The notes beneath the pieces were generated by a model. That model saw nothing but the letters and a program-made list of their open reading frames with translations, made no database searches and was not told where the DNA came from. Both the position numbers and the translations under genes were made by a program. This document shows, piece by piece, positions 1-8,300 of a DNA stretch of 19,786 nucleotides. Positions within the stretch are counted from its first letter, which is position 1. The number at the start of each line of letters is the position of its first letter. Origin of the DNA: CAZQEZ01 sp964592475 (GTDB lineage: Bacteria > Bacteroidota > Bacteroidia > Cytophagales > Cyclobacteriaceae); contig CAZQEZ010000082.1 of NCBI GenBank assembly GCA_964592475.1, forward strand, positions 1-19,786. Reading direction: 5' to 3'.

Positions 1-34
1 TATATTAATTAACTGATTTAATTACTCTAGATAT

Positions 35-505
35 TTAACTGGGGAGTTGACCAGAGTATTGATTAATACTCTCAAATTCGCCATACACATCTTCTAGCCA
101 GCCTTGAGAACGCCAACGACCTTCGCTGTTATCAGATGGTTCATATACCAACTCTAAATAACTACTTTCCTGTCCAGTAACAGCCAAACGATTATTTTGG
201 CTAAAAACAAAGAGAGATGCACTTACACAGGCCTTTCCCTCTATAGGTTCCATTCCTAACCTTCCCTCCCAGGCTATAGCCAAAGGGCCACCAAGGGATC
301 TCGCACTACGAATACTACAACAAAATGACTCCTCATCGACTAGCGACTCTTCAATAGTCTTATCAATTATTTCAATTTGCTGTTGCAAGTAATCAGAAAG
401 CTTATTGATCAAAAAATTAATGATTTCAGAAAAATCTTCTTTTGTTAAGTTTACTTTCATAGGGATTTGCCATAGCTTTTGTTCGATTGAATTGCTTTCT
501 TTCAT
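35..505 (-). CDS. Hypothetical protein, 156 aa
   Basis: I do not recognise this family. The ATG at 505 is preceded at 6 bp by AAGGA (512-516 on the minus strand), a good ribosome-binding site. An alternative TTG two codons upstream (511) would overlap that site and is less likely. There is no signal peptide or membrane segment, so a soluble cytoplasmic protein is expected. The N-terminal half is mostly charged and helical (KEDFSEIINFLINKL, then IDKTIEESL). The C-terminal half is mixed, with several Trp and Gly residues (WEGRLGME, GRWRSQGW), suggesting a small alpha+beta domain. It lies about 30 bp past the broken end of an IS30 relic on the same strand, so it may be accessory DNA. Small cytoplasmic proteins of this kind beside mobile DNA are sometimes immunity proteins, but nothing here proves that. 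The next gene leftward is outside the window. Confidence 0.65.
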   Translation of the reverse strand: MKESNSIEQKLWQIPMKVNLTKEDFSEIINFLINKLSDYLQQQIEIIDKTIEESLVDEESFCCSIRSARSLGGPLAIAWEGRLGMEPIEGKACVSASLFVFSQNNRLAVTGQESSYLELVYEPSDNSEGRWRSQGWLEDVYGEFESINQYSGQLPS

Positions 506-536
506 AATCAATCCTTAAAGTATCGCGGTAAATAAC

Positions 537-1015
537 TTTATTTAATTTAAACACCGCCTCTTTGACGGCTTGATCATCTATTGTGTCAAAGTTAGTTCCT
601 TTTGGGAAATTTTGCCTGACAAGTCCGTTCAAATTTTCATTGGCATCTAGTTCCCAACTGAGGTAAGGAGTTGCAAAGTAAAAATCTATACCTAACTGCT
701 CGGCAATTTGTTGGTGGTTTGCGAATTCCTTTCCATTGTCGGTTGTTATTATGTGCATAAAAGGGCAGAGTCTTCTAATAACTTAATTGCAGTCCTCTCT
801 ATGTCCTGTGCTTCTTTGCTCTTTATATGTGCCATGTTAAGCATTCCGGTGGCTCTGTCGTTAATGGTAAGCGAAGCTCCTTTATGGTCTTTTTCAATGA
901 TCAAATCCATTTCCATGTCACCAATCCTGTTTTTTCACTATTTCCGGTCTCTGTTCAATCCATTTTTCTTTAATGTGGAAATTTCGTATCTTTCCCCTGG
1001 CGTTAAATGCGACAT
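537..1015 (-). pseudogene. IS30-family transposase relic, deleted and frameshifted
   Basis: The start is clear at 1015: MSHLTPGERYEISTLKKNGL is the classic IS30 N-terminus. It then jumps directly to a segment reading IEQRPEIVKK, so roughly 100 residues of the DNA-binding and linker region are missing. A frameshift in an A-run near 931-936 is needed to enter the catalytic core (IGDMEMDLIIEKDHKGASLT). A second frameshift near 759-764 leads to HIITTDNGKEF and NENLNGLVRQNFPKGT. These three pieces hold the Asp, Asp and Glu of the DDE catalytic triad. Homology stops after FKLN at about 540, where intact members continue with an NRPRK-like motif. The gene cannot make an active transposase. It is a relic, probably older than the last rearrangement here. 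The family call is secure; the exact deletion endpoints are approximate. Confidence 0.85.
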
Positions 1016-1066
1016 ATCTTTTAAAGTTTTTCAACCCAAAAATATGAAGTTTTTTAAACAGCTTGC

Positions 1067-1088
1067 TGTTGCATTTATGACTTGAATG
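1067..1088. repeat. Probable terminal inverted repeat of the IS30 relic
   Basis: About 50 bp upstream of the transposase start lies TGTTGCATTTATGACTTGAA (first 20 bases), at the position where an IS30 element ends. No matching inverted copy is present on the other side of the relic near 500-560, consistent with loss of the 3' end. The assignment rests on position and general resemblance to ends of Bacteroidota IS30 elements, not on a matched pair. Confidence 0.4.
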
Positions 1089-1167
1089 AAAGGTTTAATT
1101 AAAGTATAATCTTAAATTATGAAGCTTAAGATTACAGTAAAAAATTTAAAATGGATTAAAATATTTT

Positions 1168-1368
1168 ATGCCTGGTCAAAAATTACCAATAGCACTTAAG
1201 TGGCACCAGGTAATTGATATGAAAGTAAATGTTTTAAGCATTGATATAACTTTAGTGGATAAACTGGAGAAGATCGATCTCAATAGTGTAACTCACGAAG
1301 ATATTTAGGTGATCAAACAACAATTACCTGCAATGTATTACAATATGAAAAAAGAAAACGCCGCTTAA
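1168..1368 (+). pseudogene. Short ORF broken by an in-frame amber codon
   Basis: An ATG at 1168 opens 46 codons (beginning MPGQKLPIALKWHQVIDMK) closed by TAG at 1306-1308. The same frame then continues for 19 more sense codons (ending LPAMYYNMKKENAA) to a TAA at 1366-1368. The two pieces read like one basic 66-residue protein with a nonsense mutation. I cannot name a family. The TAA falls two bases before the TTG assigned as start of the next gene, so the piece could once have been translationally coupled to it, or may be debris carried with the adjacent IS relic. It could also be chance open frame in AT-rich DNA. Confidence 0.3.
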
Positions 1369-1370
1369 TT

Positions 1371-3074
1371 TTGCAAGAATCGTACAATGATAAAAAACGC
1401 GCCCGAGAATCCAGGGCAGCTATAGAAAAAATATACATTACCATGCGCCAGCTGGTGATTAGAGGCAACTATAAACCTAATGGCTTTAGCGGGCAAGCCC
1501 TAAAAGAGGGGCTGCTGGCCCTCTCGCCTGAAATTTATGGTTCTATTACTGATCCTGAAAGGGTTGAACTAGATGGGCTATTGTACGTGATAGATCGCCT
1601 TCCATTGGGTATTGAAGAATGTCGATTTATAAAATTAACAGCAAAGGAAGGATTTGAAAATACTGACCTTAAGCCGCTGATACCTTCAAAAAGAAGACGC
1701 AACTGCTACCGGGTAGATCAGGATCGTATGTATATAGAAATGACACGCGGGCGTAGTGACATTTATGATATATTAACTCACCTCACCTTTTTGTACAATG
1801 AAGCAGATAAAATAAAAAAGCACAATATAGATACCAAAGGAAGGGTATCGGACGACTGGAAGCGACTGCAGGATGTAGTGGAAAAAGAAATGGCAGGAGA
1901 TACAATAGATGAAAACAGGGCTTTGGTTTACCTAAGCAACATCATAGGTCGCACAATAGATGAAACTAAAGAAGCAATTATTAAATTTAAAAGAAATAAA
2001 ACTTCTTATAGTCTTTTTAGAATTATTTATTGGCTGGGCAAAATTTCAATTGAAGAGACAAAAAAAGGGTTTTATCAGGAGATCACCTTTTCTGCTAAAT
2101 TACGGGAAATTATTGGCCACCATATTTATGGTGAATTGTGGGCTGCTAACATTAAGCGTTTTATTTATGAAAAAGACTGGATGGATAGGCCTGTTCATAT
2201 CATTAGTTCTAATCTGCATAGTGTTATGAATACTCTTTTTGGTTTGACAGCATTGCAAGAAGAAGGGCCTTTCGCCGATGTAGAATCATTGGCATTGCAA
2301 TCGAGCAGTGAGAAAAATGAGCATTTGAAGCAAAAAATAAAGCAATATGCCCTAGAAAACGGAATGTATGAATTGCATGATACTCACGGAACTAATTTAA
2401 GTGTACAAATTTATGATCTTCGAAAAGTACCTGATGAGGTATTTGAAAAAAGTTTTGGATTACAGCATAATTTTAAAGACAACATTTTATTGGTTATGGA
2501 TTATGCTTTTGGCGAGCAGGCTTATGAATGCTTTGATGAATTATTAAAACCTTATGAATTAGAATTTGATAGTTTTTCACCAAAAATAGCTTCAATTAAT
2601 ATCATGGGCAAGGCGGGTACACTATGCGGTAAAAAAGGCGACCTGATGATACCCACTTCTTTTGTATTCGAAGGCACCGCTGATAATTATCCGATAGAAA
2701 ACGATTTTCACCACAGTGATTTTGAGCAATCAGGAATTTCCGTATTTTACGGCCCCATGATCACTGTATTGGGTACTTCTTTACAAAACAAAGACATTCT
2801 TAATCATTTTCGCTATTCATCATGGCAGGCAGTGGGTTTAGAAATGGAAGGAGCTCATTATCAAAAAGCAATCCAGTCGGCAATCAAAATTAGAAAAAGT
2901 GTAAATGATCATATTAAAGTTCGATATGCTTATTACGCCTCTGATAATCCTTTGCTTACCGGTAATACTTTGGCTTCCGGTAGTTTAGGCGCCGAAGGCA
3001 TTAAGCCTACTTATTTGATCACAAAAAAAATGTTGCAAAAGATATTTTTAGTAGAAAAAAACGAAAAAAAATGA
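1371..3074 (+). CDS. DUF6909-like protein with nucleoside-phosphorylase-like C-terminal domain
   Basis: A 567-residue cytoplasmic protein without signal peptide or membrane segments. The N-terminal part (about 1-260) is basic and helical, with highly characteristic stretches such as ARESRAAIEKIYITMRQL, ALSPEIYGSITDP, CYRVDQDRMYIEMTRGRSDI. I recognise these as the Bacteroidota family annotated DUF6909. The C-terminal part (about 365-555) shows the ordered signature of the PNP/MTA-SAH nucleosidase fold: GKAG near 413, a following GDLMIP, GLEMEGAHY near 489-497 (equivalent of the ribose-binding M-E and catalytic region) and ASDNP near 523-527 (equivalent of the base-binding Ser-Asp). A nucleoside or nucleotide N-glycosidic activity is therefore inferred, not known. 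The start is uncertain: TTG at 1371 is the first possible start after an in-frame TAG at 1284, no clear ribosome-binding site is visible, and the first in-frame ATG (1443) would cut conserved residues. The old 5' end may have been disturbed by the mobile DNA upstream. Confidence 0.85.
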   Translation: MQESYNDKKRARESRAAIEKIYITMRQLVIRGNYKPNGFSGQALKEGLLALSPEIYGSITDPERVELDGLLYVIDRLPLGIEECRFIKLTAKEGFENTDLKPLIPSKRRRNCYRVDQDRMYIEMTRGRSDIYDILTHLTFLYNEADKIKKHNIDTKGRVSDDWKRLQDVVEKEMAGDTIDENRALVYLSNIIGRTIDETKEAIIKFKRNKTSYSLFRIIYWLGKISIEETKKGFYQEITFSAKLREIIGHHIYGELWAANIKRFIYEKDWMDRPVHIISSNLHSVMNTLFGLTALQEEGPFADVESLALQSSSEKNEHLKQKIKQYALENGMYELHDTHGTNLSVQIYDLRKVPDEVFEKSFGLQHNFKDNILLVMDYAFGEQAYECFDELLKPYELEFDSFSPKIASINIMGKAGTLCGKKGDLMIPTSFVFEGTADNYPIENDFHHSDFEQSGISVFYGPMITVLGTSLQNKDILNHFRYSSWQAVGLEMEGAHYQKAIQSAIKIRKSVNDHIKVRYAYYASDNPLLTGNTLASGSLGAEGIKPTYLITKKMLQKIFLVEKNEKK

Positions 3075-3120
3075 GCAGGTATAAATTACTCCGAATAAAA
3101 TCTGCCTGCTCATTTTGTCA
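3070..3120 (+). terminator. Terminator hairpin of the DUF6909-like gene
   Basis: A perfect 10-bp inverted repeat, AATGAGCAGG (3070-3079) and CCTGCTCATT (3105-3114), is separated by 25 bases and followed by TTGT. The left arm includes the stop codon of the preceding gene. The loop is long and the U-tract short, so termination efficiency is uncertain. Confidence 0.55.
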
Positions 3121-3150
3121 ATGAATAAATTTTAGAATCCGCTACCGTAA

Positions 3151-3360
3151 TTAAATCAGATAGCGAAGACCATTGGAAGTACAATAGCTATTCAATGCAT
3201 CATTATCTTCAAAGATTCCCATAATTTCAACCTCGCTTTCAAGACAAGAGTTCTTATTGCAAATGTCTTGAATAATGTCATTTTTGCTGGCTTTATCATT
3301 TACTTCTATAATATCATTTTGATCAAAGTAATAAGGTAGATTTGGCTGGTATTTATACAA
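3151..3360 (-). CDS. Doubtful small hypothetical protein, 69 aa
   Basis: The frame encodes an acidic 69-residue peptide with Cys in NKNSCLESEVE, a preceding DICNK and a later SYCTS. No family is recognised, and there is no membrane segment or signal peptide. The only usable start is TTG at 3360; upstream the frame stays open to about 3409 without ATG or GTG. An AGAAGG sequence lies only two bases before the TTG, too close for an ideal ribosome-binding site. Amino-acid composition is plausible for a real protein (EVNDKASKNDIIQDICNK). It may be a genuine short gene with an atypical start, or the 3' remnant of a longer one. Confidence 0.35.
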   Translation of the reverse strand: MYKYQPNLPYYFDQNDIIEVNDKASKNDIIQDICNKNSCLESEVEIMGIFEDNDALNSYCTSNGLRYLI

Positions 3361-3574
3361 TACCTTCTTTATTGATTTTGATTTAGTAATTGGTATAGTT
3401 AAAAAAGTTTATTTGATAAAAAAATAGATGAATTGTTTTAAATAACTTCCTGAACTTAAGTTTTGTTTATTGCAGAATAAAAAAACCTTGCTTAGACAAG
3501 CAGTTAATTTCACATTCTTTATCTTTATGCCAATAATACAACTGAAACATTTATAAACTAAACCTACCAAAAAA

Positions 3575-4378
3575 ATGAAAAATAAAATATTGTTGATATT
3601 GATCAGCCTAAGTATATTTTCCTGTAAAACCGATCAGGAAATTGAGTGGATGCAATTATGGAATGGTGAAAACCTTAATAATTGGGACGTGCATTTAGGT
3701 ACAGCGCTTACAGGGTACGATTCCTTGGCTAATACCATTGATTTGCTAGACATTTTTCAAGTAAAAGTAGTAGATGGCGACACGCTAATGTTTGTGACTG
3801 GAAATGTAAACGCGGCCATTGCTACTAAAGATGAATATGAAGATTATCACTTGCGAATGGAGTTCCGCTGGGGTGACAAAAAGTATACAGCATTTAATAG
3901 TGGTCTTCTTTTCCATAGTTATGGAGATTTTGGTCCGGGACTGGGCACTTGGATGAATGCCCATGAATTTCAACTGATGACAGGAAACCTGGGAGATTCT
4001 TATCGCATGGGTGAAACCTATTGTGAAATACCCGTGGAACCAATGGCAGATGGCAAGAACTACCAATACAATCCTACAGGGGAAATGATGAAATTTGGCG
4101 AAGAGGGAGTAAGCAAAATTGCCAGAAAAATGGGCGACTATGAAAAGCCGATCGGGGAATGGAATGTACTGGATCTTTACTGTTATGAGGGCAAATCAGT
4201 ATTTTTAGTTAATACTAAATTAGTAATGGTGAACCATAATTCCGGCTTTTATATCAATGATGAAGTAAAGCCACTTACCCGGGGCAAAATCCAAATTCAA
4301 TCGGAAGGAGCTGAAATGTACATTCGCGAAATGAAACTGAGGTATATAGAAAAAATACCTACCGAAATATTACCTTAA
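3575..4378 (+). CDS. DUF1080 (3-keto-disaccharide hydrolase domain) lipoprotein
   Basis: A 267-residue protein with a lipoprotein signal peptide: a short basic start, a hydrophobic stretch and a lipobox ending SIFSC with Cys at 17. It should therefore be anchored in the outer or inner membrane facing the periplasm or surface. The mature part is one DUF1080 domain (PF06439), a concanavalin-like beta sandwich. Typical motifs are WMQLWNGENLNNWDVHLG at the start, YEDYHLRMEFRWGDKKY, FNSGLLFHSYG, HEFQLMTG, GEWNVLDLYC and KIQIQSEGAEMYIREMKLR at the end. Family members bind or cleave carbohydrate derivatives; some act on 3-keto-glycosides, but the substrate here is unknown. It is a single-gene unit, convergent with the next gene across a strong hairpin. 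Length is normal for the family and nothing is missing. Confidence 0.9.
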   Translation: MKNKILLILISLSIFSCKTDQEIEWMQLWNGENLNNWDVHLGTALTGYDSLANTIDLLDIFQVKVVDGDTLMFVTGNVNAAIATKDEYEDYHLRMEFRWGDKKYTAFNSGLLFHSYGDFGPGLGTWMNAHEFQLMTGNLGDSYRMGETYCEIPVEPMADGKNYQYNPTGEMMKFGEEGVSKIARKMGDYEKPIGEWNVLDLYCYEGKSVFLVNTKLVMVNHNSGFYINDEVKPLTRGKIQIQSEGAEMYIREMKLRYIEKIPTEILP

Positions 4379-4386
4379 ATCACCTG

Positions 4387-4448
4387 AAAACTGATAGATT
4401 GCTGACACATGATCAAAAGCTTTTTCGTGTCAGCAATCTATCAGTTTT
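4387..4448. terminator. Long perfect hairpin between convergent genes, bidirectional terminator
   Basis: A perfect 22-bp inverted repeat: the left arm 4387-4408 begins AAAACTGATAGATTG, the right arm 4427-4448 ends CAATCTATCAGTTTT, with an 18-base loop. The arms begin with A4 and end with T4, so either strand gives a hairpin followed by U residues. It lies 8 bp after the DUF1080 stop and about 25 bp from the stop of the convergent gene. Confidence 0.85.
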
Positions 4449-4468
4449 ACTCATTTAAAAATGAGTAA
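4447..4468. terminator. Second small hairpin next to the long one
   Basis: TTACTCATTT (4447-4456) and AAATGAGTAA (4459-4468) form a perfect 10-bp inverted repeat with only two bases between, giving a tight hairpin once a few central pairs open. It partly shares bases with the end of the larger hairpin and ends 5 bp from the stop codon of the minus-strand gene. It may be an extra terminator for that gene. Confidence 0.5.
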
Positions 4469-4473
4469 CTGGT

Positions 4474-5190
4474 TTAATTTACTTTCACGTTTTCCAATTT
4501 GATTTTTGAAAGCAGTTCTAGTTGATCATGGTTATATAAGCTATCCAAATCCGTAACTTCGTAAGGGTAAGGACCTTTATAATTTTCATAATCAGCTACC
4601 AAAATGCCGTTTACTTTTCTACGATTGTATGCTTTTCGAAAGCGAGTACCTCCTTTATTCACATGATATAAATATGCCAAATAATCCATAGTGAAATCAT
4701 TTTTGTGAATCCAGTATGCAAATACATCTTCGTGATCATTACCGCCGCCCTCCTGGTCAAAGGTTACCCGTAATTCGTAATAAGGTTCGCCAGCTATATC
4801 CGATTCACCGTGTAGATTCACATTTACAGCCGGGTCATTTAACTTAAAAGGCAACAATGCAAAATAAATAACAGAGTTTACACTATTGCTATATTTTTGT
4901 TCATCTTCTTTGCTTAGCGCTACAGGCTCTTCATTCACAAACCTGGTAAAACTTTCAGCATCCAGTACATCGTGGATGCTGTCTTCTCGCCAACTTTCAT
5001 AGCGGTAGATACCTTGATCATGATAAGCCTGATAATGAATTTTTCTAAAATCAAAGGCTATGGTGGCAGTATCTGTCACTTCGCCTCCATGTACTTGAAT
5101 TGATTTTTGTACAATCTCCTCACCGGTGAGTTGAAATTGACAACTAATCAATATTAATCCCAACAAAAAATTTAATCCTATAATTTTCAT
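4474..5190 (-). CDS. DUF6503-like lipoprotein
   Basis: A 238-residue protein with a lipoprotein signal: hydrophobic segment then LILISC, with the lipid-modified Cys at 17. The mature sequence matches the pattern of the Bacteroidota family annotated DUF6503. Seen are EEIVQKSIQVHGG near the start, IAFDFRKIHYQAY, FTRFVNEEPVALS, SVNSVIYFALLPFKLNDPAV, YYELRVTFDQEGGGNDHEDVF-type region, YWIHKNDFTMDYLAYLYHVN and GTRFRKAYNRRKVNGI. Secondary structure looks like a curved beta sheet as in LolA/LolB-type envelope proteins, so a periplasmic lipid- or ligand-handling role is possible, but no function is established. Length is normal and the ATG at 5190 puts the signal peptide exactly at the N-terminus. 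It is transcribed alone; the upstream region to 5331 is AT-rich with no clear promoter that I can place. Confidence 0.8.
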   Translation of the reverse strand: MKIIGLNFLLGLILISCQFQLTGEEIVQKSIQVHGGEVTDTATIAFDFRKIHYQAYHDQGIYRYESWREDSIHDVLDAESFTRFVNEEPVALSKEDEQKYSNSVNSVIYFALLPFKLNDPAVNVNLHGESDIAGEPYYELRVTFDQEGGGNDHEDVFAYWIHKNDFTMDYLAYLYHVNKGGTRFRKAYNRRKVNGILVADYENYKGPYPYEVTDLDSLYNHDQLELLSKIKLENVKVN

Positions 5191-5358
5191 TTCTTACCTG
5201 CTACTTTTACTTTTATCCTATAAAAAAGCCAAATTTGAAAAAATTGTTTCTCAATCATCCTTGAAATAAAATTTAAAAAGTGAAAATGAATACTTTATCA
5301 TAATTATTCTTAAACTTTTCCTTTATAAATAGTGTCTTTAAATTGGTATTATAAGAAG

Positions 5359-8300
5359 ATGATCAAAAATTTAATATTTTTACTTTCTTTTATTTGCTTT
5401 AATGCAGTTTATGGCAATAATCCCAAGGTGGCTTCTTATAGCGCTTCCTTTAAATTCATTGAAAATAAAAATCAATGGCCGCGGCAAGTATTATTCAAAG
5501 CCGAAATACCCGCGGGTCAGGCGTATGTATTGCAAGATGGTATTTTTTACAATTTTTACGACAAATCCAGTTATACCAGTAAGCACGGGCATTGCCATAG
5601 TTGCCAGAAAACCGAAGCCAGGCAAACGTCAGCTCAACCGGATGGTATATCTATGCATGGCATTAAAATGAAATTTGTTGGCAATAATCCCAAGGTAAAT
5701 GTAATTGGTAAAAAGGCAGGTACGTCAAAGCATAATTACTTTTTGGGCAGTGACGCCTCCAGGTGGGCTTCCAATTGCAGCGACTTTCAACAGATCTATT
5801 ATCAACAAATGTACCCTGGCGTAGATGTAAAATTGTATAGCCGGCAGCGAAACTTGAAATATGATATTATTATAGCCCCCGGTGCCGACCCCAATCAGGT
5901 AAAAATTGAATATCAGGGAGCAGACGGAATCTATTTGAAAAATGGCCAGCTAACTATTGCAACCACTGTAGGGGAGATTTACGAGCAATTGCCTTTGGCT
6001 TATCAAAAAATAAATGGTGATTCAGTGGTGGTAAGTTGCGCTTTTGATTTACAGAATAATCAGATCAGCTTCAAATTTGAGGACAATTATGATGCTGATT
6101 ACCCCCTAATCATCGACCCGGAACTGGTATTTTCCACTTATTCGGGTTCAACATCTGATAACTGGGGTAACACTGCAACATTTGACGAAAATGGCAACTT
6201 ATACTCAGGTGGGATTGTGAATTCTCCCGGATTTGATGTCACTATCGGTGCGTTTCAGCAATCTTATGGCGGAGGACTTTGGGATGTACTTATTTTAAAA
6301 TTTGACAGCGTGGGACAAAATTTACTTTATGCCACGCATCTGGGAGGCTCTGCAGCCGAATCTCCGGAAAGTTTGATCGTAAATAATGCTGGTGAGTTAT
6401 TAATACTGGGAGCAACAAGTTCTCAGAATTTTCCTATGAAAAATGCTTATCAAAACACTTTTGCCGGAGGACAGAGAAGCTTATTTTTAAGTCGTGTAGA
6501 GTATCTTAATGGTTCCGATATATTTTTGGCCAAACTAAGCGCCGACGGAAGTCAGTTACTAGCCTCTACTTATCTGGGCGGTCAAAACAATGACGCTGCC
6601 ATGCTAGGTAATAATCCGTTGGTGAAAAACTACGGCGATCAGTTTAGAGGAGATGTAATCGTAGATGAAAATGACAATGTATACATTGCCTCAGTTACCG
6701 AATCGGCAGACATTCCCATTGTTAATGGATGGCAAAGTAGTTTTGCTCAGGTAGGCAGTACCGATGGCTACGTAGCTAAATTATCACCCGATTTATCCAA
6801 TTTACTTTGGAGTAGCTTTCTGGGGGGCAGTGATAACGATGTAGCCTTATCGGTAAAGCTGTGGCAAAACAAAGTAATTTATGCCGGTGGTACTATGAGT
6901 TCCGATTTTACTGTTACCAGTGGCACCTTCCAAGCTACGAAACCTGGGGGTATCGATGGTTTTATTGCCATTATCGATCAATCTGTACCTGCTTTAGAAA
7001 AAGCAACCTACATTGGTACCGCTGGTTACGACCAGGTATATTTCATTGATTTAGATAATGAAGGTTATATACATGCACTAGGTCAAACAGATGGAGATTT
7101 TCCTGTAAAAGCAGCAGATGGTAAACCGCTTTACAGCAATGAAAACAGCGGTCAGTTTATCATTAAGCTCAATCCTGATCTGGAAGATGATGCCAATTGT
7201 TTTTCCATGGTATTTGGTAGTGGTATTGGTAGTCCCAATATATCACCCACGGCGTTTTTAGTAAATAATTGTGGCAACTTATTGTTGAGTGGTCATGGAG
7301 GTCTCGATCATGGCGAAGATGACACATTTTTGACCACTAGTACTACCTTTGATTTACCATTTACCGAGAATGCATTTAAAACTGATACCGATGGCAGTGA
7401 TTTCTATATTGCCGCATTAGAGAAAGATGCTCAATCGCTACTTTATGCCACATTTTTTGGAGGTGATAGCCCCCGAGGTGATCATGTGGATGGTGGTACC
7501 AGTCGATTTGACAAAAAAGGCATTGTCTATCAATCAGTATGCGCCTGCTATCCAAATTTTTCAACCACGCCAAATGTTTATGCTTCTGACTTAGGCTCCA
7601 ATAATTGCAACAATGCCGCTTTTAAATTTGACCTGGCATCTATTACTGCTGTTATTGAAACTAACTCACCGGAAATGGATCAGCCTGGCCTCAATTCAGG
7701 CTGTTGGCCCCTTGAAGTACGCTTTATTAATAAAAGTATTGGCGGGCGAAATTTCAAATGGAGCTTTAGCAATGGTATAACCAGTGAAAATGAAGATTTT
7801 GTTGATGTGACTTTTGAAAACCCCGGTACCTTTACAGTACAACTGGTAGCCCTGGATCAAACCACCTGCATTACCTCAGACACCGCAACTGCCTCTATCG
7901 ATGTTTTTGATCACAATTTTTCAATTATACCGGAAGACACTATCTGCTTCGGGGAAAATTTACAATTAGAGGTTACAGGTGGTAGTACCTTCGAATGGTC
8001 TCCTGCAGAAAGCTTGAGTGATGCTTCAATAGCTCAACCCATTGCTACGCCCGGTACTACTACCACCTACGAAGTTATTGTGATCAACGAGTTGGGATGT
8101 GAATTTATTGACAGCGTGAAGGTTAATGTAGTGCCTGAATTCAGGGCCGATTTTTCGATAGAAAAATTATTTAATTGTACAGGTTTTCCTCAATTTGTAT
8201 TGACCAATACCAGTTCCAATGCTGAAGGATATGAATGGCGATTGAGCGATGGCTTTACTTCTTCGGAAAAAGACTTGACCTATCAGTTTCAGGATTCTGG

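Noticed and set aside
708..1085. Plus-strand frame of 125 codons with hydrophobic stretches
   Set aside because: It is antisense to the recognisable IS30 transposase relic and is explained by it.
3520..3527. TATCTTTA before the DUF1080 gene as a -7 box
   Set aside because: Last base differs from consensus and there is no TTG at the expected spacing, so I did not call a promoter.
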